Both the position numbers and the translations under genes were made by a program. Below the pieces are notes generated by a model. The model worked only from the letters and a program-made list of their open reading frames with translations, did not search any database and was not told the DNA's origin. From WGMK01 sp046047315 (GTDB lineage: Bacteria > Hydrogenedentota > Hydrogenedentia > Hydrogenedentales > JAEUWI01), in assembly GCA_046047315.1 (NCBI GenBank), contig JBJOID010000171.1, forward strand, positions 1-21,052: 21,052 bases of DNA, read 5' to 3'. Positions 7,091 through 13,859 of the stretch are shown here, one piece after another; positions within the stretch are counted from its first letter, which is position 1, and every line of letters starts with the position of its first letter.

Positions 7091-7513
7091 ATGGAACGGC
7101 TCAAGCCCTGGTTCCTGACGGTGGACATCGGGTTCATCGTGTACTGGTTCATCACGCTGTTCCACCTTATCCCGGGGGAATACCTGTTCCAGGATTACGA
7201 GAACCCGATACTCGTGGCGTGGAATTGGTCCTTCTTGCCGCTGGATCTTTTCATATCGGCCACGGGTTTATCCAGTCTATACCTGTATCGGCGCGGCCAC
7301 CCGGCCTGGGCGGCGGTGGCCACCATCAGCCTGGTGCTCACGTCGTGCAGCGGATTGCAGGCCATCGCCTTCTGGGTCATACGCCTCGACTTCGACCCCC
7401 TGTGGTGGGCACCCAACCTCGTGCTGCTGATTTATCCGCTCTTCTTCCTGCCCTGCATGGTGAGGCGTATGGCGGGGACGGGGGAGAATACTTCCCCCGC
7501 CCGGATTGTATAG
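7091..7513 (+). CDS. YvaD-like (DUF5360-type) four-helix membrane protein
   Basis: A small integral membrane protein of unknown function, 140 residues. It shows four hydrophobic helices, about 7-27, 44-66, 72-96 and 107-124, with conserved-looking aromatic and polar blocks (VDIGFIVYWFIT, NPILVAWNWSFLPLDL, CSGLQAIAFW) that I recall from the YvaD/DUF5360 family. The ATG at 7091 has a perfect AGGAGG at 7076-7081, 9 nt upstream, and is preferred over an earlier in-frame ATG at 7043 that overlaps the -10 box. The DNA for residues 52-62 is the second copy of the 34-bp repeat. dps follows 41 nt downstream. Confidence 0.8.
   Translation: MERLKPWFLTVDIGFIVYWFITLFHLIPGEYLFQDYENPILVAWNWSFLPLDLFISATGLSSLYLYRRGHPAWAAVATISLVLTSCSGLQAIAFWVIRLDFDPLWWAPNLVLLIYPLFFLPCMVRRMAGTGENTSPARIV
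7244..7277 (+). repeat. 34-bp direct repeat, copy inside the yvaD-like gene
   Basis: This partner of 6963-6996 starts 281 bp downstream of it. Here it encodes residues 52-62 (DLFISATGLSS), spanning the second membrane helix. The intergenic copy read in the same frame gives DLFTSTTGLSS, but no ribosome site or related sequence surrounds that copy. Confidence 0.85.
7479..7499. repeat. Short inverted repeat before dps
   Basis: CGGGGGA (7479-7485) and TCCCCCG (7493-7499) form a perfect 7-bp dyad around a 7-nt centre at the 3' end of the yvaD-like gene. It overlaps where a -35 for dps would fall, so it may be an operator or an mRNA hairpin separating the two genes. Confidence 0.4.
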
Positions 7514-7514
7514 T
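7509..7514 (+). promoter_or_regulatory. Possible -10 box for dps
   Basis: TATAGT overlaps the yvaD-like stop codon and lies 40 nt before the dps ATG. No clear -35 is present. It would allow dps to be transcribed apart from its neighbour. Confidence 0.3.
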
Positions 7515-7554
7515 GCGGGGGAATCTCGCGGTACAACGACAAGGAGACCGGACC

Positions 7555-8073
7555 ATGGCGGATATCAAGAAGACCCTCGGGCTGCTGCTGGCGGACTACC
7601 AGGTGCTCTACCAGAAGCTGCGCGGATACCACTGGAACGTGACCGGGCCGCAGTTCTTCACGCTGCATGCCTTCTTCGAGACGGAATACATCGCCGTGGC
7701 CGACCGCGTGGACCTGATAGCCGAGCGCGTGCAAGCCCTCGGCGGCACCCCGCCCTCCACGCTCAAGCTGCAACTGGACCTCGCCCGCCTTAAGGAAGAC
7801 CCCACCGTGCCCACCGCCGAGGGCATGGTGCGCAACCTCGTCGCCGACTACGACGTCATCCTCGCCGCCCTGCTCAAGGCCAGCGATGAGGCCGACGACG
7901 CCGAGGATGTGATCACCGAGAACATGCTGGAGGACTTCATCTCCGTCCAGCGCAAAGCCTGCTGGATGATGCGCTCCTTCCTCAACGAAGCCCCCGGCTC
8001 CGACAAGCCCAAGGCGAAGGCGAAACCGAAAGCAAAGCCAAAAGCTAAGGCCAAGCCTCGCGCGAAGAAGTAG
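7555..8073 (+). CDS. dps: Dps-family DNA-protecting ferritin with lysine-rich tail
   Basis: Dps oxidises Fe(II) with hydrogen peroxide and stores iron in a 12-mer shell, shielding DNA during stress. The 172-residue product keeps the ferroxidase ligands with the exact E. coli Dps spacing: His26 (YHWN), His38 (LH), Glu42, Asp53 and Glu57; position 42 is Glu where many Dps have Asp. The core ends near residue 146, and residues 149-172 are an almost pure Lys/Ala/Pro tail like that of histone H1-like proteins, suited to bind DNA. The ATG at 7555 has AAGGAG at 7541-7546, 8 nt upstream. A strong terminator follows. Confidence 0.92.
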   Translation: MADIKKTLGLLLADYQVLYQKLRGYHWNVTGPQFFTLHAFFETEYIAVADRVDLIAERVQALGGTPPSTLKLQLDLARLKEDPTVPTAEGMVRNLVADYDVILAALLKASDEADDAEDVITENMLEDFISVQRKACWMMRSFLNEAPGSDKPKAKAKPKAKPKAKAKPRAKK

Positions 8074-8095
8074 TCCCTGAATCTCAGTCCATCCT

Positions 8096-8131
8096 CGATG
8101 CACCGCTCCCGCGGTGCATCGATTACTTTTT
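8096..8131 (+). terminator. Intrinsic terminator of dps
   Basis: A perfect 11-bp stem (8096-8106 with 8111-8121) with loop TCCC is followed, after five bases, by TTTTT (8127-8131). It begins 22 nt past the dps stop. Confidence 0.85.
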
Positions 8132-8222
8132 GGGGTGCGGCTGCTTGATGTCGCTTTGACCAAGGATGCTTGCCTCGGTCATCGAAGTCCTCAGTGGAGA
8201 TCTTCTCCCGGGTGCCCCAGGA

Positions 8223-8238
8223 CGGGGACAAGTCCCCG
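8223..8238. repeat. Short GC palindrome in the convergent gap
   Basis: CGGGGAC and GTCCCCG face each other across AA. It lies 40 nt past the stop of the minus-strand gene. No U-tract is present, so it may be a weak minus-strand terminator or a repeat relic. The rest of 8132-8278 shows nothing I can name. Confidence 0.4.
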
Positions 8239-8278
8239 ACGGGAAAGCTGAGGCAAGCCTCCGCAGTCCAAATAGCCA

Positions 8279-8989
8279 TCAAGGCATGTGCGGCGCGAAA
8301 TTGTCGAGGGCTCGAAGTTCCGCGATTGCTGCCGGGGTCATGGGGAACTTGCCTGGATAGTCCACGTATTCCCGATGACCATCGAGGTACACGACGTGTC
8401 CACCCGGATAGCGGTGGTTCTCTGGCCATTCGATAACCACTGGTATCTCATGTGCCCGCTCCGCCAATGGGTTGTTGGAGCTCTTCAAGGATTCGAGGCT
8501 GCGCAGGCGCAGCAGGGTATCGCCACCGTTTGTTCCCTCGCCTTTCCCCACTGGTAGGTCAGCGTCGAATACGCGGTCTTGCTGTATCGTGTCTCGATAA
8601 GCGTCAGCGAAAGCCATTAACTGATCCTCGTTTTCGACGAAGTACCCCAAGTAAACGAAGCTCCAATCGTTGAAGGGGTCACGTTGCATTCTATCCTCAA
8701 ATGTCTGGTCTGCGCCTTGGAGATCAAATTCGCAGAGGTTGTCGATCCCATAACATAGCGAAGTCTCGCAAATTGTTGGGTCTGGATAGAGCATGCCCGG
8801 GATCGGAGAAAGCGGGGGAAACATACCATCGTTGGCCTTGGCGTAATCGTTACTCGTGTATAGAACCAAGTGCGGTCGGCACGAAGCCCGTCGCGCCGTT
8901 TCGCGCATGCGCCCTAATCCTTCGTACCCAGCGGCCAGCATTGCGCAAATTACGAGTGCGCTGACCAAGCTCATGCGACTGATATACAT
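8279..8989 (-). CDS. Prepilin-like anchored protein with late GGHVVYLDGH motif
   Basis: The function is not known. The 236-residue protein has an N-terminal hydrophobic helix (about 7-21), then RMRETARRASC and a segment like the start of DUF1559/pseudopilin-type proteins (NDYAKANDGMFPP). Near residues 196-214 comes GGHVVYLDGHREYVDYPGKFP, like the H-X9-DG ending of the prepilin-like families expanded in planctomycete-type genomes. The GF[ST]L[IV]E prepilin cleavage motif is not visible, so pilus assembly is doubtful. Its bases look less GC-rich and its codons more mixed than those of flanking genes. The ATG at 8989 is the first possible start; an internal Met at codon 6 is an alternative. It lies 39 nt downstream of aroA. 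Confidence 0.65.
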   Translation of the reverse strand: MYISRMSLVSALVICAMLAAGYEGLGRMRETARRASCRPHLVLYTSNDYAKANDGMFPPLSPIPGMLYPDPTICETSLCYGIDNLCEFDLQGADQTFEDRMQRDPFNDWSFVYLGYFVENEDQLMAFADAYRDTIQQDRVFDADLPVGKGEGTNGGDTLLRLRSLESLKSSNNPLAERAHEIPVVIEWPENHRYPGGHVVYLDGHREYVDYPGKFPMTPAAIAELRALDNFAPHMP

Positions 8990-9028
8990 CGTGCTGCCGA
9001 GCCTCCGCCGCGATCTTTCAGTGTAAGC

Positions 9029-10303
9029 CTACCCCACGACCGCCTTGCCGCCCAAGTCCTGCACGGCTTCGGCGAAGCCGGGGTAGGTAATGTTGACGGC
9101 TTCGTAGCCGTTGATGGTGGTGGTGCCTTCGAGCATGCTGCCGGCGATGGCGAGGGACATGACGACGCGGTGGTCGCCGTGGCCCTCGACGGTGGCGGCG
9201 TGCAACGGGCTTTCCTCGATGACGAGGCCGTCCTTGCGCTCGGTGATCTTCGCACCCATCTTGGTGAGTTCTTCGCGCATCACCGCGATGCGGTCGGTCT
9301 CCTTCAGGCGGGCCTGCTCCACGTTGACGAGCTTGGTCGTTCCCTTGGCGAAGCACGCGACGACGGACATCATCGGCAGGGCGTCGGGCGTGGCGTTCAG
9401 GTCAATCTCGCAGCCGGCGAGGCCTTGGCCGCTCACGCGGATGCCTTCGTCGGTCACGTCAATCTTCGCTCCCATGGCGCGCAGGTAGTCCACCACGGCT
9501 TTGTCGCCCTGGGTGTCATTCAGGTCAAGCCCGCGGCAGAGCACGTCGTTGCCGCCCAGTGCGCCCGCCGCCAGAAAGAAGGTGGCCGAGGAGAAATCGC
9601 CGGGGATGGCACCGCGCACCGGCTGGTATTGCTGGCCGCCGGGAATATCGAAGCTGCTGTAATCGTCCGCATAGGACACCTTCACGCCCTGGCGCTCCAG
9701 CCATTGCAGGGTCATCCCCACGTAGGGCTTCTCGTTGAGCAGCGGCACGTCGAGGTGGGTGTCGCCCTCGGCCAGCGGGCAGTTGATCAGCAGTGAGCTG
9801 ACGTACTGGCTGGTGATGCCTTCGACCGTGGCGCGGCCACCGCGCAGTCCCCCGCGCACCACATAGGGCGGGCAGCCGTTGTTGCGGGTGGATTCCACCT
9901 GTGCGCCGAGCGAACGCAGCGCCTGCTCCAGCTGTCCACACGGACGGCGGTTCACCTGTTCGTCACCTTCAATTACCGCGATGCCCCCCTGGATGAGGGC
10001 TGCGCCGCCGAGCGCCAGCAGCATGGTGGTGCCGGAATTGCCCACGTCGATCACTCGGTTGGGCACAGTCCACTTGCCGCCCACGCCCTGCACGCGCCAT
10101 GCATCGGCCTCGCGCGTTATCTCCGCGCCTAGCGCGCCATAGGCTACCACCGCGGCAAGGCCATCGGCGGACTCAAGGGGCCGCTCGATGAGGCTCTCGC
10201 CCTCCGCCATGGCGGCGATGGCCACCGCGCGGATGGTGTGAGATTTCGAGCCGGGGATATCGAGCGCGCCCCGCAGCGGGGCGCCAGTCACTTCCAATCG
10301 CAT
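9029..10303 (-). CDS. aroA: 3-phosphoshikimate 1-carboxyvinyltransferase (EPSP synthase)
   Basis: AroA joins PEP to shikimate-3-phosphate to give EPSP, the substrate of chorismate synthase. The 424-residue protein has PGSKSHTIRA (17-26; Lys20, Ser21, Arg25), GNSGTT (88-93), EGDEQVNRRP, ITSQYVSSLL, the TPDALP Asp, LKETDR and HGDHRV, so nearly all active-site blocks are present. In the NSGTTxRL block the usual Arg is Leu (NSGTTMLL). The ATG at 10303 starts at the family's usual point (MRLEVTGAPLRG). An upstream in-frame ATG at 10339 would add 12 residues, and an in-frame TTG at 10369 lies on the promoter. The ribosome site is weak. The prepilin-like gene follows and may share its transcript. 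Confidence 0.95.
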   Translation of the reverse strand: MRLEVTGAPLRGALDIPGSKSHTIRAVAIAAMAEGESLIERPLESADGLAAVVAYGALGAEITREADAWRVQGVGGKWTVPNRVIDVGNSGTTMLLALGGAALIQGGIAVIEGDEQVNRRPCGQLEQALRSLGAQVESTRNNGCPPYVVRGGLRGGRATVEGITSQYVSSLLINCPLAEGDTHLDVPLLNEKPYVGMTLQWLERQGVKVSYADDYSSFDIPGGQQYQPVRGAIPGDFSSATFFLAAGALGGNDVLCRGLDLNDTQGDKAVVDYLRAMGAKIDVTDEGIRVSGQGLAGCEIDLNATPDALPMMSVVACFAKGTTKLVNVEQARLKETDRIAVMREELTKMGAKITERKDGLVIEESPLHAATVEGHGDHRVVMSLAIAGSMLEGTTTINGYEAVNITYPGFAEAVQDLGGKAVVG

Positions 10304-10359
10304 GTGATGAATCCGTATGCTTCCAGCTTGCGCCGGCATGGTTGAGCGTTGAACGCGCG

Positions 10360-10368
10360 AGTATAGCA
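10360..10368 (-). promoter_or_regulatory. Extended -10 promoter for aroA
   Basis: Read on the minus strand, TGCTATACT (10368 down to 10360) is identical to the promoter core at 2141-2149. No good -35 is seen. Transcription would begin near 10353, giving a ~50-nt leader before the ATG at 10303. Confidence 0.5.
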
Positions 10369-10442
10369 ACCGGCGCGAGTGTCGTACGAGTGCGGAATCT
10401 CAACGCGCGTACCGGTATTCAATAAGCTGAGTGGTTAACCCG

Positions 10443-10560
10443 AACATCCCCCGGCCCGTACTCGCCACCCTCGGACATGCCACCCCCTTCAAAGGGGGAC
10501 ATAAGGCAGGCCATCGATGTCTCCCCCTTTGAAGGGGGTGCCCGTAGGGCGGGGGATGTT
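10443..10560. repeat. REPIN-like nested inverted repeat
   Basis: The 118-bp element ends in exact 10-bp inverted repeats (AACATCCCCC at 10443-10452, GGGGGATGTT at 10551-10560). Inside it are two 18-bp inverted copies (10482-10499 and 10522-10539), each itself a hairpin with 6-bp arms of C5T and AG5 around TCAA. Two facing hairpin repeats with a short spacer (10500-10521) are the REPIN layout. It occupies the 320-nt divergent gap between aroA and the methyltransferase gene. No transposase is in the window. Confidence 0.8.
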
Positions 10561-10623
10561 AGCCTTGGTCCTGATGAACGTGCGAACCATGATTGAAGTA
10601 GAACTACGGAAGGCCAAGACTCA

Positions 10624-11757
10624 ATGACTGCGATCCCCCAAGCCCGCCTGAAACCCAAGGAAGATCGCCGCCTGTTGCGCGGCCACCGCTGGGCCTATCG
10701 CAATGAGTTCGCGCAGCTTCCCGCGCTGGACGATGGCGCGCTGGTGGATGTCTTGAACGCGGAGGGACGCCCGGTCGGGCGGGGCTTCTACCAGAAGGAG
10801 GGTGGCATCGGGGTACGGCTCCTTGATGGGCGGGCAGTGGAGGTGGATGCCGCATTCTGGAGCGCACGCCTTGACGAGGCCCGCGCCTTCCGCGAGCGCT
10901 GCTTTCCCGGCAGCGACGTGTATCGCTGGGTCTTCGGCGAAAGCGACGCCCTGCCCGGATTGGTCATCGACCGCTATGCCTCGCTGGCGTCGGTCCATAC
11001 GAGCTGCCGCTTCTACGATAACCATCAGTCCGAAATCATTGCGGCCCTGCTGGATACACCCGGCATTCGTACCGTCACCTTCGACTTCAACAACAGGCGC
11101 AGTCTCCACGGGGAGGAATGCAGTGAGGTGGCGTTCTCGGTGGAGGGGATGCAACTCAGCCTGCCGCTGCAGGGCACGCAAAAGACGGGGCTGTTCCTGG
11201 ATCAGCGTCTCAACCGTGTAGCCATCGAGCCCTGGTGCAAGGGCGCCCGCGTGCTGGATGGTCACTGTTACCACGGACTTTGGAGCCTGCATGCGGCGCG
11301 CGCCGGAGCGGTATCCGTGCTGGGGGTGGACACCTCCGCCGACGCCGTGCGTTGTGCGGAAGCCAATGCCACGGCCAATGGCGTGGGGAACGTCTGCCAG
11401 TTCGAGGCACGCGCGATAGAAGATGCGCTGGACGACGACGCGATGTATGACGTCGTCATCATCGATCCGCCTGCTTTCGCCAAAGCGCGCGCACACACGG
11501 CGGCGGCGCTTAAGCGCTATCGCCAACTCAACGCCGCCGCGATGGAGCGCGTCGCCCCGGGAGGCATTCTTGTCTCCTGCTCCTGTTCGCACTTCGTGGA
11601 ACCTGCTGATTTCCTCGACGTGATCAAGCAGGCAGCCTCCTCGGTGCAACGCAAGGTGTGGCTCATCGAGATGCGGGGAGCAGCTCCCGATCACCCGGTC
11701 TTGCTGGCCATGCCAGAGACCGCCTACCTGAAGTGCGCCGTCTTGAGGGTGGGGTAG
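10624..11757 (+). CDS. rlmI: RlmI-like 23S rRNA (cytosine-C5) methyltransferase
   Basis: This SAM-dependent methyltransferase likely modifies 23S rRNA (C1962 in E. coli). The 377-residue protein has an N-terminal PUA-like RNA-binding region (about 1-75; LLRGHRWAYRNE), the RlmI linker block QKTGLFLDQR (186-195), SAM motif I VLDGHCYHGLWS (210-221), acidic Asp236 (GVDTS), DPPAF (281-285), and SCSCSH (318-323) with the conserved SCS cysteines. In the E. coli protein the motif I region reads NCFSYTGGF; the YTGG turn is replaced by YHGLW here. The ATG at 10624 follows GGAAGG (10608-10613). Its last 34 nt overlap the convergent oppF. Confidence 0.85.
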   Translation: MTAIPQARLKPKEDRRLLRGHRWAYRNEFAQLPALDDGALVDVLNAEGRPVGRGFYQKEGGIGVRLLDGRAVEVDAAFWSARLDEARAFRERCFPGSDVYRWVFGESDALPGLVIDRYASLASVHTSCRFYDNHQSEIIAALLDTPGIRTVTFDFNNRRSLHGEECSEVAFSVEGMQLSLPLQGTQKTGLFLDQRLNRVAIEPWCKGARVLDGHCYHGLWSLHAARAGAVSVLGVDTSADAVRCAEANATANGVGNVCQFEARAIEDALDDDAMYDVVIIDPPAFAKARAHTAAALKRYRQLNAAAMERVAPGGILVSCSCSHFVEPADFLDVIKQAASSVQRKVWLIEMRGAAPDHPVLLAMPETAYLKCAVLRVG

Positions 11758-12746
11758 GCAGTTTGCCGGATACAGGCAGCGAGGTGCTTCTCATCGTCTT
11801 TGGGTACCAGCGAAGGTCTTCCCTCGCTGCACGCGGGAACGGCGATGGGACAGCGGGTGTGGAAGGCGCAGCCCTTTGGGGGATCGATGGGCGAAGGAGG
11901 ATCGCCCTGCAGGGTGATCCGTTGCCGTGGCGCGCTCTCTTGCAGGTCGATCGCGGGGATGGCGGAAAGCAGGGCCTGGGTGTAGGGATGCCTCGGCTGC
12001 TCGAAGATGGCGTTGGCGGGCCCAAGCTCCGCGATGCGACCCAGGTACATCACCGCAATCCGGTCCGCGACATGGCGCACCACCGCCAGATCATGCGAGA
12101 TGAATATCATCGTCAGCCGCTTCTCGCGGCAAAGCTCCATCAGCAGGTTGAGAATTTGCGCCTGCACGCTTACGTCCAGCGCGGACACGGGCTCATCGGC
12201 CACAATCAACTCGGGGTTGGTGGCCAGGGCCCGGGCAATGGCCACGCGCTGGCGCTGTCCGCCGCTGAACTCATGCGGATACTTCCGCATCTGACGGCGC
12301 GCCAGCCCTGTCTGTTCCATCAATTCGCCCACACGGGCCGGCAGCTCGCGGCGCGTCGCCAGTTTGTGCACCAGCATGGGCTCAGCAATCGCGTCGAACA
12401 CTGTCATACGCGGATTCAGCGAAGCGTATGGATCCTGAAAAACCATTTGCATGCGCGCCCGCACGGGCCGCAGTGCCTTGCCGCCAAGCCGGGTGATATC
12501 CTGGCCGTCAAAGCGTATGCTGCCCCCGGCCGGATCGACCAAGCGCACGATGCTGCGCGCCAGCGTGGACTTTCCGCAGCCGGATTCCCCCACCAGGCCC
12601 AGCACTTCCTGCCGTTCCACGCGCAGGCTCACGCCATCCACCGCTTTAAGCAGCCCGGACGCGCGTGAGAATAAGCCTCCCCGGTGCACCGGGAAATAGG
12701 TCTTGAGGTCTTCGACCTCAATCAACGGGGGGCTTTGCGGCGTCAT
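11724..12746 (-). CDS. oppF: Oligopeptide/dipeptide ABC transporter ATPase (OppF/DppF type)
   Basis: One of the two ATPases that power peptide import at the inner face of the membrane. The 340-residue protein has Walker A GESGCGKST (53-61), Q-loop Gln104, signature SGGQRQR (161-167), Walker B IVADEP with the D-loop SALD (to 191) and H-loop His218. The C-terminal oligopeptide domain has GCAFHTRCP followed by two more cysteines, the four-Cys pattern of this family. The N-terminal YFPVHRGGLFSR matches OppF rather than OppD. The ATG at 12746 overlaps the oppD stop by 4 nt (ATGA). No permease or binding protein is in the window. Confidence 0.92.
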   Translation of the reverse strand: MTPQSPPLIEVEDLKTYFPVHRGGLFSRASGLLKAVDGVSLRVERQEVLGLVGESGCGKSTLARSIVRLVDPAGGSIRFDGQDITRLGGKALRPVRARMQMVFQDPYASLNPRMTVFDAIAEPMLVHKLATRRELPARVGELMEQTGLARRQMRKYPHEFSGGQRQRVAIARALATNPELIVADEPVSALDVSVQAQILNLLMELCREKRLTMIFISHDLAVVRHVADRIAVMYLGRIAELGPANAIFEQPRHPYTQALLSAIPAIDLQESAPRQRITLQGDPPSPIDPPKGCAFHTRCPIAVPACSEGRPSLVPKDDEKHLAACIRQTAYPTLKTAHFR

Positions 12747-13714
12747 CCAGCGGGATTCCACACGGGGCAGGCCGCGGCACGGCCGCCGCCCAGCGATTCC
12801 AGTTCAACCGGTTGCTGGCAGCGCTCTTGCGCATGCGCACAGCGTGGCGCAAAGGCACAGCCCTTAATCGGCTGGATGAGATCCGGCGGCAGCCCGGGAA
12901 TGGTGTACAGATCCCCGCCCTTCTGATGGGTCGCCGGCAGCGAGTCCAGCAGCGCCTGGGTGTAGGGATGGCGCGGATTACGGAACAATTCGCGCGCGGG
13001 CGCTGACTCCACGATGCGGCCCGCGTACATCACCAGCACCCGGTCGCAAACCCGCGCCACCACGCCCAGGTCGTGCGTTATCAGCATGACCGCCATCCCC
13101 ATCTCCCGCTGCAGGGCGCGTATCAAGTCCAGAATCTGTGCCTGCACCGTCACATCCAGCGCGGTCGTGGGTTCATCGGCGATGAGCAGATCGGGCTTCG
13201 TGATCAAGGCCATCGCAATCATCACGCGCTGCCGCATCCCGCCGCTGAACTCGTGCGGATACATGCCCAGTCGACGTTCCGGCTCAAGGATGCCGACCGC
13301 CGCCAGCATCTCAATCGCGCGCTTGCGCGCTTCCATCTTCGAGCAAGCCCCATGAATCCGCAAGGGCTCCATCACTTGCTTGCCAATCGTCATGTACGGA
13401 TTGAGCGCCGTCATTGGGTCCTGGAAAATCATGGAGACGCGCTTGCCGCGCACCGCCCGCAGCGCCGCTCCAGACAAGCCCAGCAGGTCGTTCCCGGCGA
13501 ACAGCGCCGCTCCCGACTCGATGCGTCCGGGAGGCTGCGGCACCAGTCCCAACAGGGAGTACGCCGTGACGGATTTTCCCGAGCCCGACTCGCCCACGAT
13601 TCCCAAGGTCTCGCCCGGCGCGACGTCGAAGTTGACGCCATCCACCGCCCGCACCACGCCCTCGCGCGTATGGAAATGGGTGCGAAGATCGCTGACGCTG
13701 AGCAGGGGAGGCAT
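12743..13714 (-). CDS. oppD: Oligopeptide/dipeptide ABC transporter ATPase (OppD/DppD type)
   Basis: The partner ATPase of the peptide importer, 323 residues. It carries Walker A GESGSGKSV (41-49), Q-loop Gln98, signature SGGMRQR (157-163), Walker B LLIADEPTTALD (176-187) and the C-terminal GCAFAPRC...C...C cluster. VTAYSLLGL after Walker A and SGGMRQRVMIAMAL match OppD/DppD. The ATG at 13714 gives the standard N-terminus (PLLSVSDLRTHF), but its ribosome site is poor. The 145-nt region upstream carries an imperfect inverted repeat. The next gene upstream is an oxidoreductase, so the transporter's other subunits must be elsewhere. Confidence 0.92.
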   Translation of the reverse strand: MPPLLSVSDLRTHFHTREGVVRAVDGVNFDVAPGETLGIVGESGSGKSVTAYSLLGLVPQPPGRIESGAALFAGNDLLGLSGAALRAVRGKRVSMIFQDPMTALNPYMTIGKQVMEPLRIHGACSKMEARKRAIEMLAAVGILEPERRLGMYPHEFSGGMRQRVMIAMALITKPDLLIADEPTTALDVTVQAQILDLIRALQREMGMAVMLITHDLGVVARVCDRVLVMYAGRIVESAPARELFRNPRHPYTQALLDSLPATHQKGGDLYTIPGLPPDLIQPIKGCAFAPRCAHAQERCQQPVELESLGGGRAAACPVWNPAG

Positions 13715-13745
13715 TATCGCTCGTCACTCTTGTGCCCGAAACCAC

Positions 13746-13829
13746 AAGGACCCAAGGGACGAAAGAAAGATTGGGCCCGCCAAGTTTGCCTTCGGTCGTT
13801 GTGATGCCCGGTCAAATCTTGGGTCCCTT
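13746..13829. repeat. Imperfect inverted repeat upstream of oppD
   Basis: AAGGACCCAAG (13746-13756) pairs with CTTGGGTCCCTT (13818-13829) with one bulged base, around a 61-nt centre. It fills the gap between the oxidoreductase stop and oppD. No U-tract follows on the minus strand, so a simple terminator is not clear; a leader structure or repeat relic is possible. Confidence 0.5.
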
Positions 13830-13859
13830 TTGTCCTTTTGAGTCTCTTGCAGCTCGGCC

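Noticed and set aside
7848..8429. Minus-strand open frame across the dps end and the convergent gap
   Set aside because: It crosses the dps terminator and the antisense of dps, has no domain, and its start is inside the prepilin-like gene.
13715..13859. Possible small RNA or CRISPR-like repeat
   Set aside because: Only one imperfect inverted pair is present, with no regular spacing and no promoter-terminator arrangement.
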